Source: JAAZAI01 sp050942875 (GTDB lineage Bacteria > Verrucomicrobiota > Kiritimatiellia > RFP12 > UBA3636). Taken from it: a stretch of DNA of 62,025 nt. This document shows positions 45,935-54,513 of the stretch, piece by piece. Both the position numbers and the translations under genes were made by a program. Each line of letters begins with the position of its first letter. The first letter of the stretch is position 1. The stretch spans positions 1-62,025 of the forward strand of contig JBMNOD010000011.1 of assembly GCA_050942875.1 (NCBI GenBank). Direction: 5' to 3'. The notes beneath the pieces were generated by a model that worked only from the letters and a program-made list of their open reading frames with translations, searched no databases and had not been told where the DNA came from.

Positions 45935-46032
45935 AGCGGTTTGAGAAAATCCGTGTCCATATTCTATCCTCCAGCTCCAAAACGCCGAATCCTAGTTCAA
46001 ATCGTGCGGCTATACTATTTCTCAAGTCGCTC
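45934..46032. mobile_element. 99-bp MITE-like element, copy B, providing two stop codons
   Basis: Same length as copy A (138-236) and about 90% identical by eye, flanked by TA (45932-45933 and 46033-46034). Arms are GAGCGGTTTGAGAAA and TTTCTCAAGTCGCTC; the A-to-G change in the left arm relative to copy A is matched by a T-to-C in the right arm, preserving pairing. TA plus the terminal base gives TAG on both strands, which stops the prepilin gene on plus and the acyltransferase fusion gene on minus. The hairpin could also work as a bidirectional terminator. Confidence 0.8.
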
Positions 46033-49000
46033 TAGGGGGCTGGGCGGGCAGCTTCTGCATCGCACTTCAGCGCAAGCTTCTTGATCGCGGAGAGGTCAAG
46101 CTTGCCCGTGCCGAGCACGGGAATGGCGTCGACGCGGTGGTAGTTGATCCGCGCAGGACGCCAGAGGCCGGGCAGATCCGTCTTTTCAAGCGCTTCCCAA
46201 AGCGCCTGGGGATCGCCGCAGTCGTCGGTGTAGAGCACGACCAGCTTCTCGCCCTTGCGTTCGTCGGGCACGCCCGCCACCGCCAGCACGGGGCCCGAGA
46301 GACCCGTGGTCTTCAGCAGCGCCTCCTCCACCGCCACGTGCGGCACCATCTCGCCGCCGAGCTTGCTGAAGCGCGACAGGCGATCCGTGAGCCCCACGAA
46401 GCCGTCTTCGTCCACAAGCCCAATGTCGCCCGTGCAATACCAGCCACCCTGCACCGCTTCGTCGGTCAAGTCCGGACGTCCCAGATAGCCGAGCATGAGG
46501 TTCGGCCCCTTGAGATGGATGAGCCCGGGCTCGCCCGGCCCCAGTTCAAGCCCCGTGTCGGGATCGACGACCTTCACGGCGAGTCCCGGCAACAGGAGCC
46601 CGGTCCGCCCCTCGCGCCAGCCTTCCTGGACAACGCCGCCGCCGACACCATGCGGAACGCTGACCGCGATGCCAGGCGAAAGCTCCGTCGCGCCATACGC
46701 TTCATAGGGGCGAATGCCGAACTTCTCCTCAAAGGCCCTGGTCAACGAATCCTGGAGCTTCTCGGCGCCGGCCAGCACGAAGCCCAGCGACTGGAAGTCC
46801 TCCCGTGCCGCCTTGCGCATGTAGAGCGACAGGAACGTCGGCGTGCCAAAGAGCATGGTGCAGCGATTCTCGCGCACGACCCGGGCAACGGCCTGGGCAT
46901 CGAGCGGATTCGAATGGTAGGAGACCATCATCCGACCGAGCACGGGGTACCAAACCGTCCCCATGATGCCGAAGGAGTGGAAGAGCGGAAGCGTGCCGCA
47001 GATCCGGTCGTCGACCGAGGTCGGCAGCATGATCAGCAGGCTCTCGATCATGGCCAGCACATTGTGCTGGCTCAGCATCACGCCCTTGGGCTCGCCCGTC
47101 GAGCCCGAGGAGAAGAGCACGAGCGCAGGGGTGTCCGCATCCGTCGGGCGCGTGTCGCAAAGACTCTCGAAGGGCGCGAACTTGGCCAGGAAAAGGCACC
47201 TGAGCTTCGCCCCAGGCGTCATCCCCTTCAGGATGTCCTCGACATAGACGCGCTTCTCCTCCGGCAGTTCAAGCCCGGCGAAGCGCTCCATCACCTGGCG
47301 GCTCGTGAGCACGGTGGTGAGGTTGCATTGTTCAACCGAGGAGCGGAAGACCTTGGAGCCAACGGTGAAATTGAGGTTCACGGCGGAGCGGCCGAGCAAC
47401 GCACAGGCCAAGTTGCAAAGAAGACCCGCACAACTGCCGGGCAACAGGATGCCGACATGCTCGTCGTCCTTGACGCGTGGGCCGATTGCGCGAGCCAGCG
47501 CGATCGAGGCGATCAGCGCCCTGCCGCTCGTAAGCTTCAGGCCTGTCGTATCATTCGCAAAGGGCTTGCGCCAACGCTCGCGCGCCCGGGAGACGTACGT
47601 CCGGCCGAGGGAGGCGTGCTCTTCCTTGCGCGCATTGAAGTAGTCGCACGAAAGCTCCATCACCGCCTGCCGCGTGCGGAAGGCGTTCGTCCCCGCCGGG
47701 AGCGGACGCCCGAACACCACCACGACCTTGTAGCGCCGGCGGCCCAGACGGAACATGCGGCGCACAAGGCGACCGCGGTGATAATGATAGGTCGTGCCCC
47801 ATGAGCCGCCGAGGTAGATCGGGATGATCGGATGGTCCGTGCCGCGAAGCACGTGCTCGAAACCGCGCTTGAACGCCCGGATCGTGCCCGTTCGCGTCAG
47901 CCCGCCCTCGGCGAAGACGCACACCATGAACCCCTCGTCGAGCGCCGCCCGCGCCGTGCGCACCGCCGTCGCGATCTGACGCGGCGTCGAATGCTCGTCC
48001 ACCGGAATCACGTCATAGAGGTCGAAAATCCTGCGCAGAAGGGGATGCTTGTTGTAGATCGTCTCCGACATGAAGAAACGGAGGCGGCGACGCGTCGTGG
48101 CGCAGAGCAGCAGGGCGTCCATGTACGAGGAATGGTTGGCGATCAGCAACGCCGCCCCCGTCACCGGCAGATGCTCCAGCCCGATCGTGCGCACCTGATA
48201 GAAAAGCTTGATCAACATCGTGACAAAAAACCGAAGCGCGAAGTCCTTGAGCTTGAACAAGCTCACGAGCGCCAAAACCATCGCCGGGATCGAGAAGAAC
48301 AAAAACCCCGCCTGGGCGTTCACGCCGCACACATCGAAGAGCAGCAGCAACGCACCGGCAAGCAGGATGCCCGACCAGCTCAAGAAGCTGTTGAGCGCCA
48401 GCCCCTCGCCGCGGCGGTCGGCCGGCAATTGAAGCTGCAGAAACGTATCAAGCGGCACAACAAAGAGCCCCGCCCCCAGCCCGGCCGAAAAAACGACCGC
48501 CGGCACCAGCACCGGATGGCCGCCCTCGGGCAGCAGCCCAAGCGCGAGCGTCGAAAACGCCAGCAGAAACGCGCCGCCCGGCAGGGTGCCAAACTCGATG
48601 TTGCGCTTCGAAAGCCGCCCCGAAGCCCACGCTCCAAAGGCAATCCCAAGCGCGGCGTAGAAAAACAGGAAGCTGCTCGCCTTCTCGTCGAGCCCGAGGT
48701 GCTGGATGCCATAGAGCACGAGATTGATCTGGAGAAATGCCGCAAGCATCGAGAAGAGCCATGAACCGGCCAGCGCCAGCGCAAGATCGCGATCGCGACG
48801 CACCCAGGCCCACGTCCGCCACATCTGGCGCGGGAAGAACAGATCGGGATGAAGCCCGGGCTGCATCGAGCGCAGCGGCACGACGCGATGCGACGTCAAG
48901 ATGCCCGCCACGGCGAACAACACGCAGGCGCCCTGCGCAACGGCATAAGCCGCCCTCGGAGAGTCGAAAAGCCGGCTCGTCGCCTCCGCCAATCCCGGCG

Positions 49001-49499
49001 CAAGCGCCGAACCGGCGATGATCGCCAAGAACGAACAAGCCACAAGCAAACTGTTCGCACGCGCCAATTCATGGGTGCGAACGAGCTCGGGGATGATGCT
49101 GTACTTGGTGGGGCTGAAAAGCGCGCTCTGCACGGACATCAGGAAAAGCAGCGCATAAAGCGCCCGGGTCCATCCCGCCGCAAAGGCCGCCACCGCCAAG
49201 AGCATGATGCCCAGCTCGGCGTATTTGAGGATCACGGTGACGACGTTCTTGCTGAAGCGGTCGGCCAGATAGCCGGCATAGGACGTGAAAAGCAGGAACG
49301 GAATCGCAAAGAGCATCGTCGCCACGGCCAGCGGCACGGCGCTGGCACCAGAGCCAGAGCCGATCGTCAAACCGAGGATGAACATCTGCACCAGGGCTTT
49401 GAAGACATTGTCATTGAGCGCCCCGAAGAACTGCGTGGCATTCAGCCAGGCAAAAGCCTCGCGGCGACGGCGGCGGAATTTGTCGAAAGTCCATCTCAT
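46032..49499 (-). CDS. LplT-PlsC-acyl-ACP synthetase fusion (Aas-type)
   Basis: A 1155-residue trimodular membrane protein for lysophospholipid import and reacylation. An LplT-type MFS domain (about 1-420; FFGALNDNVFKALVQ, FSPTKYSIIPELV) is followed by a PlsC acyltransferase (about 430-640; NHSSYMDA with the HX4D motif and FAEGGLTRTG), then an AMP-binding synthetase (about 690-1150; LVLFSSGSTGEPKGVM, YGATELSPG, YCTGDIGLVDEDGFV). The ATG at 49499 is chosen because a promoter -10 box overlaps the upstream ATG at 49532. The stop TAG is supplied by the adjoining mobile element. Confidence 0.9.
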   Translation of the reverse strand: MRWTFDKFRRRRREAFAWLNATQFFGALNDNVFKALVQMFILGLTIGSGSGASAVPLAVATMLFAIPFLLFTSYAGYLADRFSKNVVTVILKYAELGIMLLAVAAFAAGWTRALYALLFLMSVQSALFSPTKYSIIPELVRTHELARANSLLVACSFLAIIAGSALAPGLAEATSRLFDSPRAAYAVAQGACVLFAVAGILTSHRVVPLRSMQPGLHPDLFFPRQMWRTWAWVRRDRDLALALAGSWLFSMLAAFLQINLVLYGIQHLGLDEKASSFLFFYAALGIAFGAWASGRLSKRNIEFGTLPGGAFLLAFSTLALGLLPEGGHPVLVPAVVFSAGLGAGLFVVPLDTFLQLQLPADRRGEGLALNSFLSWSGILLAGALLLLFDVCGVNAQAGFLFFSIPAMVLALVSLFKLKDFALRFFVTMLIKLFYQVRTIGLEHLPVTGAALLIANHSSYMDALLLCATTRRRLRFFMSETIYNKHPLLRRIFDLYDVIPVDEHSTPRQIATAVRTARAALDEGFMVCVFAEGGLTRTGTIRAFKRGFEHVLRGTDHPIIPIYLGGSWGTTYHYHRGRLVRRMFRLGRRRYKVVVVFGRPLPAGTNAFRTRQAVMELSCDYFNARKEEHASLGRTYVSRARERWRKPFANDTTGLKLTSGRALIASIALARAIGPRVKDDEHVGILLPGSCAGLLCNLACALLGRSAVNLNFTVGSKVFRSSVEQCNLTTVLTSRQVMERFAGLELPEEKRVYVEDILKGMTPGAKLRCLFLAKFAPFESLCDTRPTDADTPALVLFSSGSTGEPKGVMLSQHNVLAMIESLLIMLPTSVDDRICGTLPLFHSFGIMGTVWYPVLGRMMVSYHSNPLDAQAVARVVRENRCTMLFGTPTFLSLYMRKAAREDFQSLGFVLAGAEKLQDSLTRAFEEKFGIRPYEAYGATELSPGIAVSVPHGVGGGVVQEGWREGRTGLLLPGLAVKVVDPDTGLELGPGEPGLIHLKGPNLMLGYLGRPDLTDEAVQGGWYCTGDIGLVDEDGFVGLTDRLSRFSKLGGEMVPHVAVEEALLKTTGLSGPVLAVAGVPDERKGEKLVVLYTDDCGDPQALWEALEKTDLPGLWRPARINYHRVDAIPVLGTGKLDLSAIKKLALKCDAEAARPAP

Positions 49500-49530
49500 C
49501 TCAAGGGCGTCCTCGAAGTTTTTTCGTGGC

Positions 49531-49560
49531 ATTGTACCATCCCCCCGGCAAACAGGGCAA
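49531..49560 (-). promoter_or_regulatory. Promoter of the LplT-PlsC-synthetase gene
   Basis: On the minus strand, -35 TTGCCC (49560-49555) and -10 TACAAT (49536-49531) have an 18-bp spacer. The -10 box includes two bases of an in-frame ATG at 49532, so that ATG would not be in the transcript; the next ATG (49499) has GAGG upstream. Confidence 0.5.
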
Positions 49561-49604
49561 GGTTCAACGGATGCGATTCAAAATTCGCAATTCGCAATTC
49601 GTAT

Positions 49605-49634
49605 TTTACCAACCCTGCCCGATCCTGCTAAAAT
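49605..49634 (+). promoter_or_regulatory. Promoter predicting a leaderless mRNA for the isomerase gene
   Basis: -10 TAAAAT (49629-49634) lies 8 nt before the ATG at 49643; a moderate -35 TTTACC (49605-49610) is 18 bp upstream. There is no ribosome-binding site. Confidence 0.45.
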
Positions 49635-49642
49635 CCTGCCCC

Positions 49643-50569
49643 ATGAAACGAAACCTCGCCTGCAACACCGACTTCGCCGAATCCACCGGCGATCCTGAAC
49701 TCGCGCTCCGCCCACTCGCGGAAGCGGGCTTCACGCACCTCCACTGGTGCCACCACTGGAACGACGACTTCCTCTACACAAAGCCCGAGATCGACCACAT
49801 CCGCGGCCTGCTCAAGAAGTACGGCCTCAAGCTTCTGGACGTCCACGGCTCGCAAGGCTGGGAGAAATGCTGGAACTCGACTGTGGAACATCAGCGCAAA
49901 GCCGGCGTCGAGATCGTCGCCAACCGCATCGACATGCTTCGCGAACTCGGCGGCAGCGGCGCGGTCATGATGCACGTGCCGTTCTACTCCGTCCGACCCG
50001 ACCAGCAGGACGAAGAGGCCCGCGCCCGCGTCAAGGCCGGTTTCGACGCGCTCTGCCGCTCGCTCGACGAGCTCATGCCCCTCCTCGACCGCGAGGACGC
50101 CATCATCGCCGTCGAAAACATGTGGGACGACGACTGGTCCACCATCGAGGCGCTGCTCGACCGCTATCCGGAGAACCGGCTCGGTCTGTGCTACGACTCG
50201 GGCCACGCCAACGCCAGCACCAACAAGCGCATGGACTCGCTCGAACGCAACAAAAGCCGCCTCCAGGCCCTCCACCTCCACGACAACGACGGCAGCGGCG
50301 ACCAGCACCAGCCCCCGTTCTTCGGCACCATCGACTGGGCGCGCCTCGCCAAGATCATCGCCACGTCGTCCTACACGCGCGAAATCAGCTTCGAAATCGC
50401 CATGCACAGCACGCCGTTTTTCGTCCCCGACCTCCCCCGGGGCCGGCCACAGCCCTACGAAACGCGCCTCGCCTTCGCACGCGACGCCCACGAACGCTGC
50501 TCGCGCTTCGTCCAGATGGTCGAGACAAGCGGCCAGGGCTGCCTGAAGGGCTGCTTTGTCGTGAACTAG
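49643..50569 (+). CDS. Sugar phosphate isomerase/epimerase-like TIM-barrel protein
   Basis: A 308-residue AP endonuclease family 2/xylose isomerase-like barrel. Typical metal-ligand blocks are LKLLDVHGSQGWEKCW, IIAVENMWDD (Glu ligand), GLCYDSGHANA (Asp and His ligands), LHLHDNDGSGDQHQPP (His/Asp) and REISFEIAM (Glu). The family includes tagatose and xylulose phosphate epimerases and inosose dehydratases; the substrate is not readable. It is monocistronic here, and 50570-50688 holds no gene. Confidence 0.82.
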   Translation: MKRNLACNTDFAESTGDPELALRPLAEAGFTHLHWCHHWNDDFLYTKPEIDHIRGLLKKYGLKLLDVHGSQGWEKCWNSTVEHQRKAGVEIVANRIDMLRELGGSGAVMMHVPFYSVRPDQQDEEARARVKAGFDALCRSLDELMPLLDREDAIIAVENMWDDDWSTIEALLDRYPENRLGLCYDSGHANASTNKRMDSLERNKSRLQALHLHDNDGSGDQHQPPFFGTIDWARLAKIIATSSYTREISFEIAMHSTPFFVPDLPRGRPQPYETRLAFARDAHERCSRFVQMVETSGQGCLKGCFVVN

Positions 50570-50688
50570 CCTTGTGCCAGCCCGGAGCCTGTCGAAGGGC
50601 TTGGTCGGTTCAGCCGGATCGGCCGGATCAGGTGAAGACGTGTACGCGAACGAGATGCCGCACGCCCGGACGCGGCCGACAGTCGTCT

Positions 50689-52428
50689 CTACGACCCAAT
50701 CGGAAGAACGGCGTCGCGGATTCGCTTGGCGGTCTCGAAGACCGCAATCTCGCCGCCGTCGACTTCGACAAGCCGCGCCTTTCCATTTTCGGCTTCGACC
50801 CGATAGGCTCTCTTGTGGCGGGCGTGCAGAATGACGCCCAGCATGATCGCGCGCTCAAGGCCATCGCCCATCGAGAAGTTCCAGACTTCGTCCGGTTGCG
50901 CCATCCGATGCGGCTCCTCGTAGATGGAATCGCCGTCCATCGCAAGGACATGCGCCACGAGGGCGGCGTCGGTGGCGCACAACGTCGCCGTGCCTTCGAT
51001 GCACACGGGATTGCGCTCGACGGCGGCCTTCAGGAACGGCCCGGCCTCGGTGCGCGAGAGGTCGCGCCACGCGTAGAACGCAAGGCGGCAGTATTCATTG
51101 CCCTCACGTTTCGACTCGATGTGATCGACGATCTCCTCGCGGGTCATGTCGGGCGTGATGCCCAGCGGCGCCTGGCCGGAGACGAAGCGCTTGGTCGAGG
51201 CGTCCGGCAGCTTCGGCACGACATGGCAGAAGTTGATCAAATCCGAAACCGCCTTCTCGGCATCCAGGCAAGACGTGTTGAACCGCTCCTTCAGTCGCTG
51301 CACATCGGCGGGATCATGAATGTCAACCGGATGCTCGGCCAAGTCGTCCTGCATGTCGTTCAGAACGATGCAGCGTTTGCAGGGATTGCTGGTAAACTCT
51401 TCCTGATCGACTTCTTCAAGCAGCTTCGGAAGCGTGGAATCGGTAACCCGGTACGAGCTGTCGCGCTCATAGGCGAAGGCGCGCGCCAGCGGCAGATGCT
51501 TCACCACGCCGTTGCGCTCGGTGCGCACGACAAAGCACTTGTGGCTCTCGGGACTCTGGCGCAGGAAGTTGCCCAGCATCTCGGGCGTCAGCGGCGTCGA
51601 AAGATAATCGGAAAGCTTCGCGCGGAAATCGGCAAACACCCCGGGCGAAATCGACGCCTCCGGGTACATGATGTGGATCGTGCCGGTCTCGTGCGCAACA
51701 AGCGTGATGCGCTCGTTTTCCATCGAGCGCCGCGCCTGACCCGAAATCGCCGTGCCATTGAACCACATCGTCTTCGTCACGATGCGGCGGTTGTTGGTGA
51801 TGACGCCGTCGGCGATGTCGATGTAATTCTGCGAATGCAACGGCGTGCCCAACAAGTAAATGTCCTTGAGCGGAATGCCGAGCACCACGAAAAGCGCCGC
51901 CGCATAGAGCGCGGAGAGCGAAACGCACTCCCCCGCGCCGGCCGCGTAGCCGGGTCGACGGTAAAAGGAGGTCATCGCCTCGAGCGTCTCCGTTTTCCAG
52001 TACGGAATCACGTTGCCTTCGTACTTGTCGAGACCGAAATGACGACGAATGTCGATGTCGAAATAGTACTTGTCGCCCTCGTAGCCGAAAAGCGCGTTGG
52101 ACTGCGCCAGGATCTCGGGGTCGATGATGCCCTCGAATCGCGCCAGTTCGCGCTCCTTCGTCGTCATGCCCCACGTGTCGAGGTCGAGGTTGAAGACGTA
52201 GCGATCCATGATGTACTGCTTGAGGCGATTGACCTGCGCCATCACCCCCCGCTTGTGAATGCCCTTGAACCACGGATCGTCCCGCCAGCGCCAGAGGATC
52301 GGCGACATGATGTTCGCCAACACAAGGCTGTAGAAAATTTCGGGGAAGACGAACACCTCCATGTCCGAAAGCGTCATGGCCGACGAAAGCCGTTCGCTGT
52401 CCGTCCGGGCGTCTTTTGCTGGATTCAT
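50689..52428 (-). CDS. Transglutaminase-like protein of unknown role
   Basis: A 579-residue protein with no signal peptide. A Cys/His pair in GAGECVSLSALYAAAL (Cys near 167) and LGTPLHSQNYIDIADG (His near 197) fits the transglutaminase-like cysteine-protease fold, with Asp of YIDIAD as third residue. About 100 residues before it are charged and helical, and the long C-terminal part (about 300 residues) is unfamiliar. ATG 52428 is preferred over an upstream in-frame GTG because AGGTG precedes it. It follows the GH43 remnant by 23 bp and may share transcripts with the CDP-alcohol phosphotransferase. Confidence 0.6.
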   Translation of the reverse strand: MNPAKDARTDSERLSSAMTLSDMEVFVFPEIFYSLVLANIMSPILWRWRDDPWFKGIHKRGVMAQVNRLKQYIMDRYVFNLDLDTWGMTTKERELARFEGIIDPEILAQSNALFGYEGDKYYFDIDIRRHFGLDKYEGNVIPYWKTETLEAMTSFYRRPGYAAGAGECVSLSALYAAALFVVLGIPLKDIYLLGTPLHSQNYIDIADGVITNNRRIVTKTMWFNGTAISGQARRSMENERITLVAHETGTIHIMYPEASISPGVFADFRAKLSDYLSTPLTPEMLGNFLRQSPESHKCFVVRTERNGVVKHLPLARAFAYERDSSYRVTDSTLPKLLEEVDQEEFTSNPCKRCIVLNDMQDDLAEHPVDIHDPADVQRLKERFNTSCLDAEKAVSDLINFCHVVPKLPDASTKRFVSGQAPLGITPDMTREEIVDHIESKREGNEYCRLAFYAWRDLSRTEAGPFLKAAVERNPVCIEGTATLCATDAALVAHVLAMDGDSIYEEPHRMAQPDEVWNFSMGDGLERAIMLGVILHARHKRAYRVEAENGKARLVEVDGGEIAVFETAKRIRDAVLPIGS

Positions 52429-52451
52429 CTGGTGCACCTGAAAAAAAGTTG

Positions 52452-52833
52452 CTAGGTCATCTCGACAGGAAGCATGCCGTGATCGTCCGTGAAATGCAGC
52501 CGATCAAGGCATGGAACACGATGGTTCGGAGACGGGTTCGGGACGGGACGGCGATGATGGCAAACGTACCAGTCGTCCGTCCCGGGCACGCACGCCACGC
52601 TGTTGTGCCCCCGTGAAGTCGCGCCAGGGCGTGCCGTCGGGAAACGGCACGAGGCTTCGGAAATCCGGCGATGAAAACGCATCGAAGCCAGGCTGCTCGT
52701 CGAAGGGGCCGGAGATGGTGGGGAAGATCCAGAACGTCGAACCATAGACGCGAATCCGCGGATCGGCGTACCAGCCTTTGAAAAGAGGATTGGAGGGAGT
52801 CGAAACGACAATCTTCTCTGAATTCGGTTGCAT
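52452..52833 (-). pseudogene. GH43 glycosidase remnant with internal deletion and frameshift
   Basis: One frame from ATG 52833 gives NPLFKGWYADPRIRVYGSTF and then FDEQPGFDAFSSPDF, the N-terminal strand of GH43 enzymes with the catalytic Asp in YADP. Then, in another frame, comes GHNSVACVPGTDDWYVCHHRR and DRLHFTDDHGMLPVEMT with a stop at 52452, the C-terminal GH43 pattern. Only about 125 codons remain of an expected 300-plus, so the middle of the barrel is lost and the frame broken at about 52620-52640. It is unlikely to encode an active enzyme. Confidence 0.7.
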
Positions 52834-52866
52834 GACGCGAAATTCTATCCCAGTTGGCCGACAGGG

Positions 52867-53721
52867 TCAACTCGCACCTTTGTGTCCCGCCCCGGCATCC
52901 ACGCGCCGAAACTCGCGCGCGACACGCGACGGAATGCGCAGGCACATCGCCGCAGTCAACGCCACAAAGCAAATCGACGTGACGGGCAGCGGCACGGCGA
53001 CGACGCAAGCGAGCAGCACATCGGCAAGCACCGCGACGCTGAAGAAGGTAAACTGCCCATAGTAACTGAAGATCTCGAGCACAAGATTCCGCAGCATCGT
53101 CCGAATCGACGCGCGCTTATGATGCGCCGATTCGTTCATTTCCGTCACGCCGAGCCACAGTGCCCGAAACGCGGCCGGATCATCTTGCGCCGGCTTGAGA
53201 CGGCCCTTGCCGAACTCCTCGCAAAGCACATGCTCAACCGCGCTCGCAGGCGCGCTCCAATTCGCGGGAATGGAGATGACCGCAAGGAGCAGCCAGACAA
53301 GGCCGCCGCCATGCGCAAGATGGAGGCCCATGCCGATCGACGCAAGAAACGCCGGCTTGAAAAGCAGATGAAAGACGTAGTCCAAGTAGAATCCGCTCAT
53401 CGACGCGCGCCCCGTCATGCGTGCAAGGCTGCCATCCGCCAAATCCAGCACATAGCCGGCATTCCAGAGAAAACCACAGAAAAACCAGACGGCGAGACCG
53501 GCGCGGGAATGGCCGTTGCCCATGAGCCATCCCGCACAGACGGCAAGCGGAGTTGACGCCATCCAGCAAAGACCGGCAATGACGGTCACGGCGTTGGGCG
53601 AAAGCCCCAGCTTATGGGCAAGCACGGCAAAGGGATGAGCAAGACGGCGCCCAATGAGCTCCGTGACCACCGCCGGCTCGTCCGGCTTGATCGAACGCAA
53701 ATAGTCCAGCTTTCCCTCCAT
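52867..53721 (-). CDS. CDP-alcohol phosphotransferase family protein, variant motif
   Basis: A 284-residue polytopic membrane enzyme with about six hydrophobic segments. The CDP-alcohol phosphotransferase motif is at about 91-116: D-L-A-DG-S-L-AR, eight residues, G-F-Y-L-D, then Y-V-F-H. The consensus ends in Asp, the proposed catalytic base, but this protein has His there. It starts 1 bp after the nucleotidyltransferase gene, the same order as the two halves of the fused inositol-1-phosphate cytidylyltransferase/DIPP synthase enzymes. The acceptor is unknown. Confidence 0.78.
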   Translation of the reverse strand: MEGKLDYLRSIKPDEPAVVTELIGRRLAHPFAVLAHKLGLSPNAVTVIAGLCWMASTPLAVCAGWLMGNGHSRAGLAVWFFCGFLWNAGYVLDLADGSLARMTGRASMSGFYLDYVFHLLFKPAFLASIGMGLHLAHGGGLVWLLLAVISIPANWSAPASAVEHVLCEEFGKGRLKPAQDDPAAFRALWLGVTEMNESAHHKRASIRTMLRNLVLEIFSYYGQFTFFSVAVLADVLLACVVAVPLPVTSICFVALTAAMCLRIPSRVAREFRRVDAGAGHKGAS

Positions 53722-53722
53722 G

Positions 53723-54466
53723 TCAGGCCTCCAACTGCGCCGCGACGCTCTGCGCCGCTTCAAGATCAGCAGGCGTATCGATCTCGATCCACGGCAACCC
53801 TCCGATCAGGCAAGCATGGACCGGGAGACGCTCGAACGCGACCTGGAACGCCGCCTCGTACCAGTCGCCGGTGCGCCCCGCCTCGATCAGCTCGTCGAGA
53901 GCGCGGCGGACAACTGCAGCGCCTCCCCGCCCGAACTTGGCGAGACCGATGTATTCGCCGCTGGACGCGGCGGTGTCCAGCGTCTTGGCAATGGCATGAA
54001 TGCGGCCGTCGGAATCGGCGGCGACCTTCATCGCCTCGTCGGTCAGCGCACGACGCTCATCGACGACCAACGCACAGGATCCAGGGAAGGCGAGCAGGCG
54101 ATCCAGAATCCCGGGATGGAAAAGCACGTCCGAATTGAACAGCACGAAACCGCCGTCAAGCCACCCCGCCTCGGCGGCGACGGCAAGCGAGACGATGTTG
54201 TTCGCAACATCCCAGCGCGAATTGTAGCATTCCACGACGCCATCTCCGCAACAGGACGCCACGCGCTCGCGCGCAAACCCCGTCACGACGACAACAGGGC
54301 CAAGACCAGAGACGCACGAAGCCGCCGCCAGCTGGCGCGCAAGCAGGCTGCGCCCCCCGACCTCGATGAGGCATTTGGGCAGCGCCTCGGTCAACGAACC
54401 GAGGCGGCGGCCTCGACCGGCGGCGAGGATCACGAGAGGCACGGCTTGGGCTTTGGATTCAATCAT
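53723..54466 (-). CDS. NTP-transferase (sugar or polyol phosphate nucleotidyltransferase-like)
   Basis: A 247-residue cytoplasmic enzyme. VPLVILAAGRGRRLGSLTEALPKCLIEVGG holds the nucleotide-binding GxGxRLG signature and the conserved PK; FNSDVLFHPGIL carries the metal-binding Asp, and WIEIDTPADLEAAQ the second. Together with the downstream CDP-alcohol phosphotransferase it probably makes a CDP-activated headgroup, but nucleotide and substrate are not fixed by sequence. ATG 54466 is chosen over an upstream in-frame TTG because GGGAACCCGAG precedes it. Confidence 0.82.
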   Translation of the reverse strand: MIESKAQAVPLVILAAGRGRRLGSLTEALPKCLIEVGGRSLLARQLAAASCVSGLGPVVVVTGFARERVASCCGDGVVECYNSRWDVANNIVSLAVAAEAGWLDGGFVLFNSDVLFHPGILDRLLAFPGSCALVVDERRALTDEAMKVAADSDGRIHAIAKTLDTAASSGEYIGLAKFGRGGAAVVRRALDELIEAGRTGDWYEAAFQVAFERLPVHACLIGGLPWIEIDTPADLEAAQSVAAQLEA

Positions 54467-54513
54467 CTCGGGTTCCCGTCTGCGTTTCTGCACAAAGACG
54501 ACATTTCCGACGC

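Noticed and set aside
50570..50688. Terminator or small RNA between the isomerase and transglutaminase-like genes
   Set aside because: No stable hairpin with T-tract and no conserved structure could be seen in the 119 bp.
53723..54466. Definite inositol-1-phosphate cytidylyltransferase
   Set aside because: The gene pair order fits, but the nucleotidyltransferase motifs are shared with sugar and choline phosphate enzymes and no inositol-phosphate synthase gene is near.
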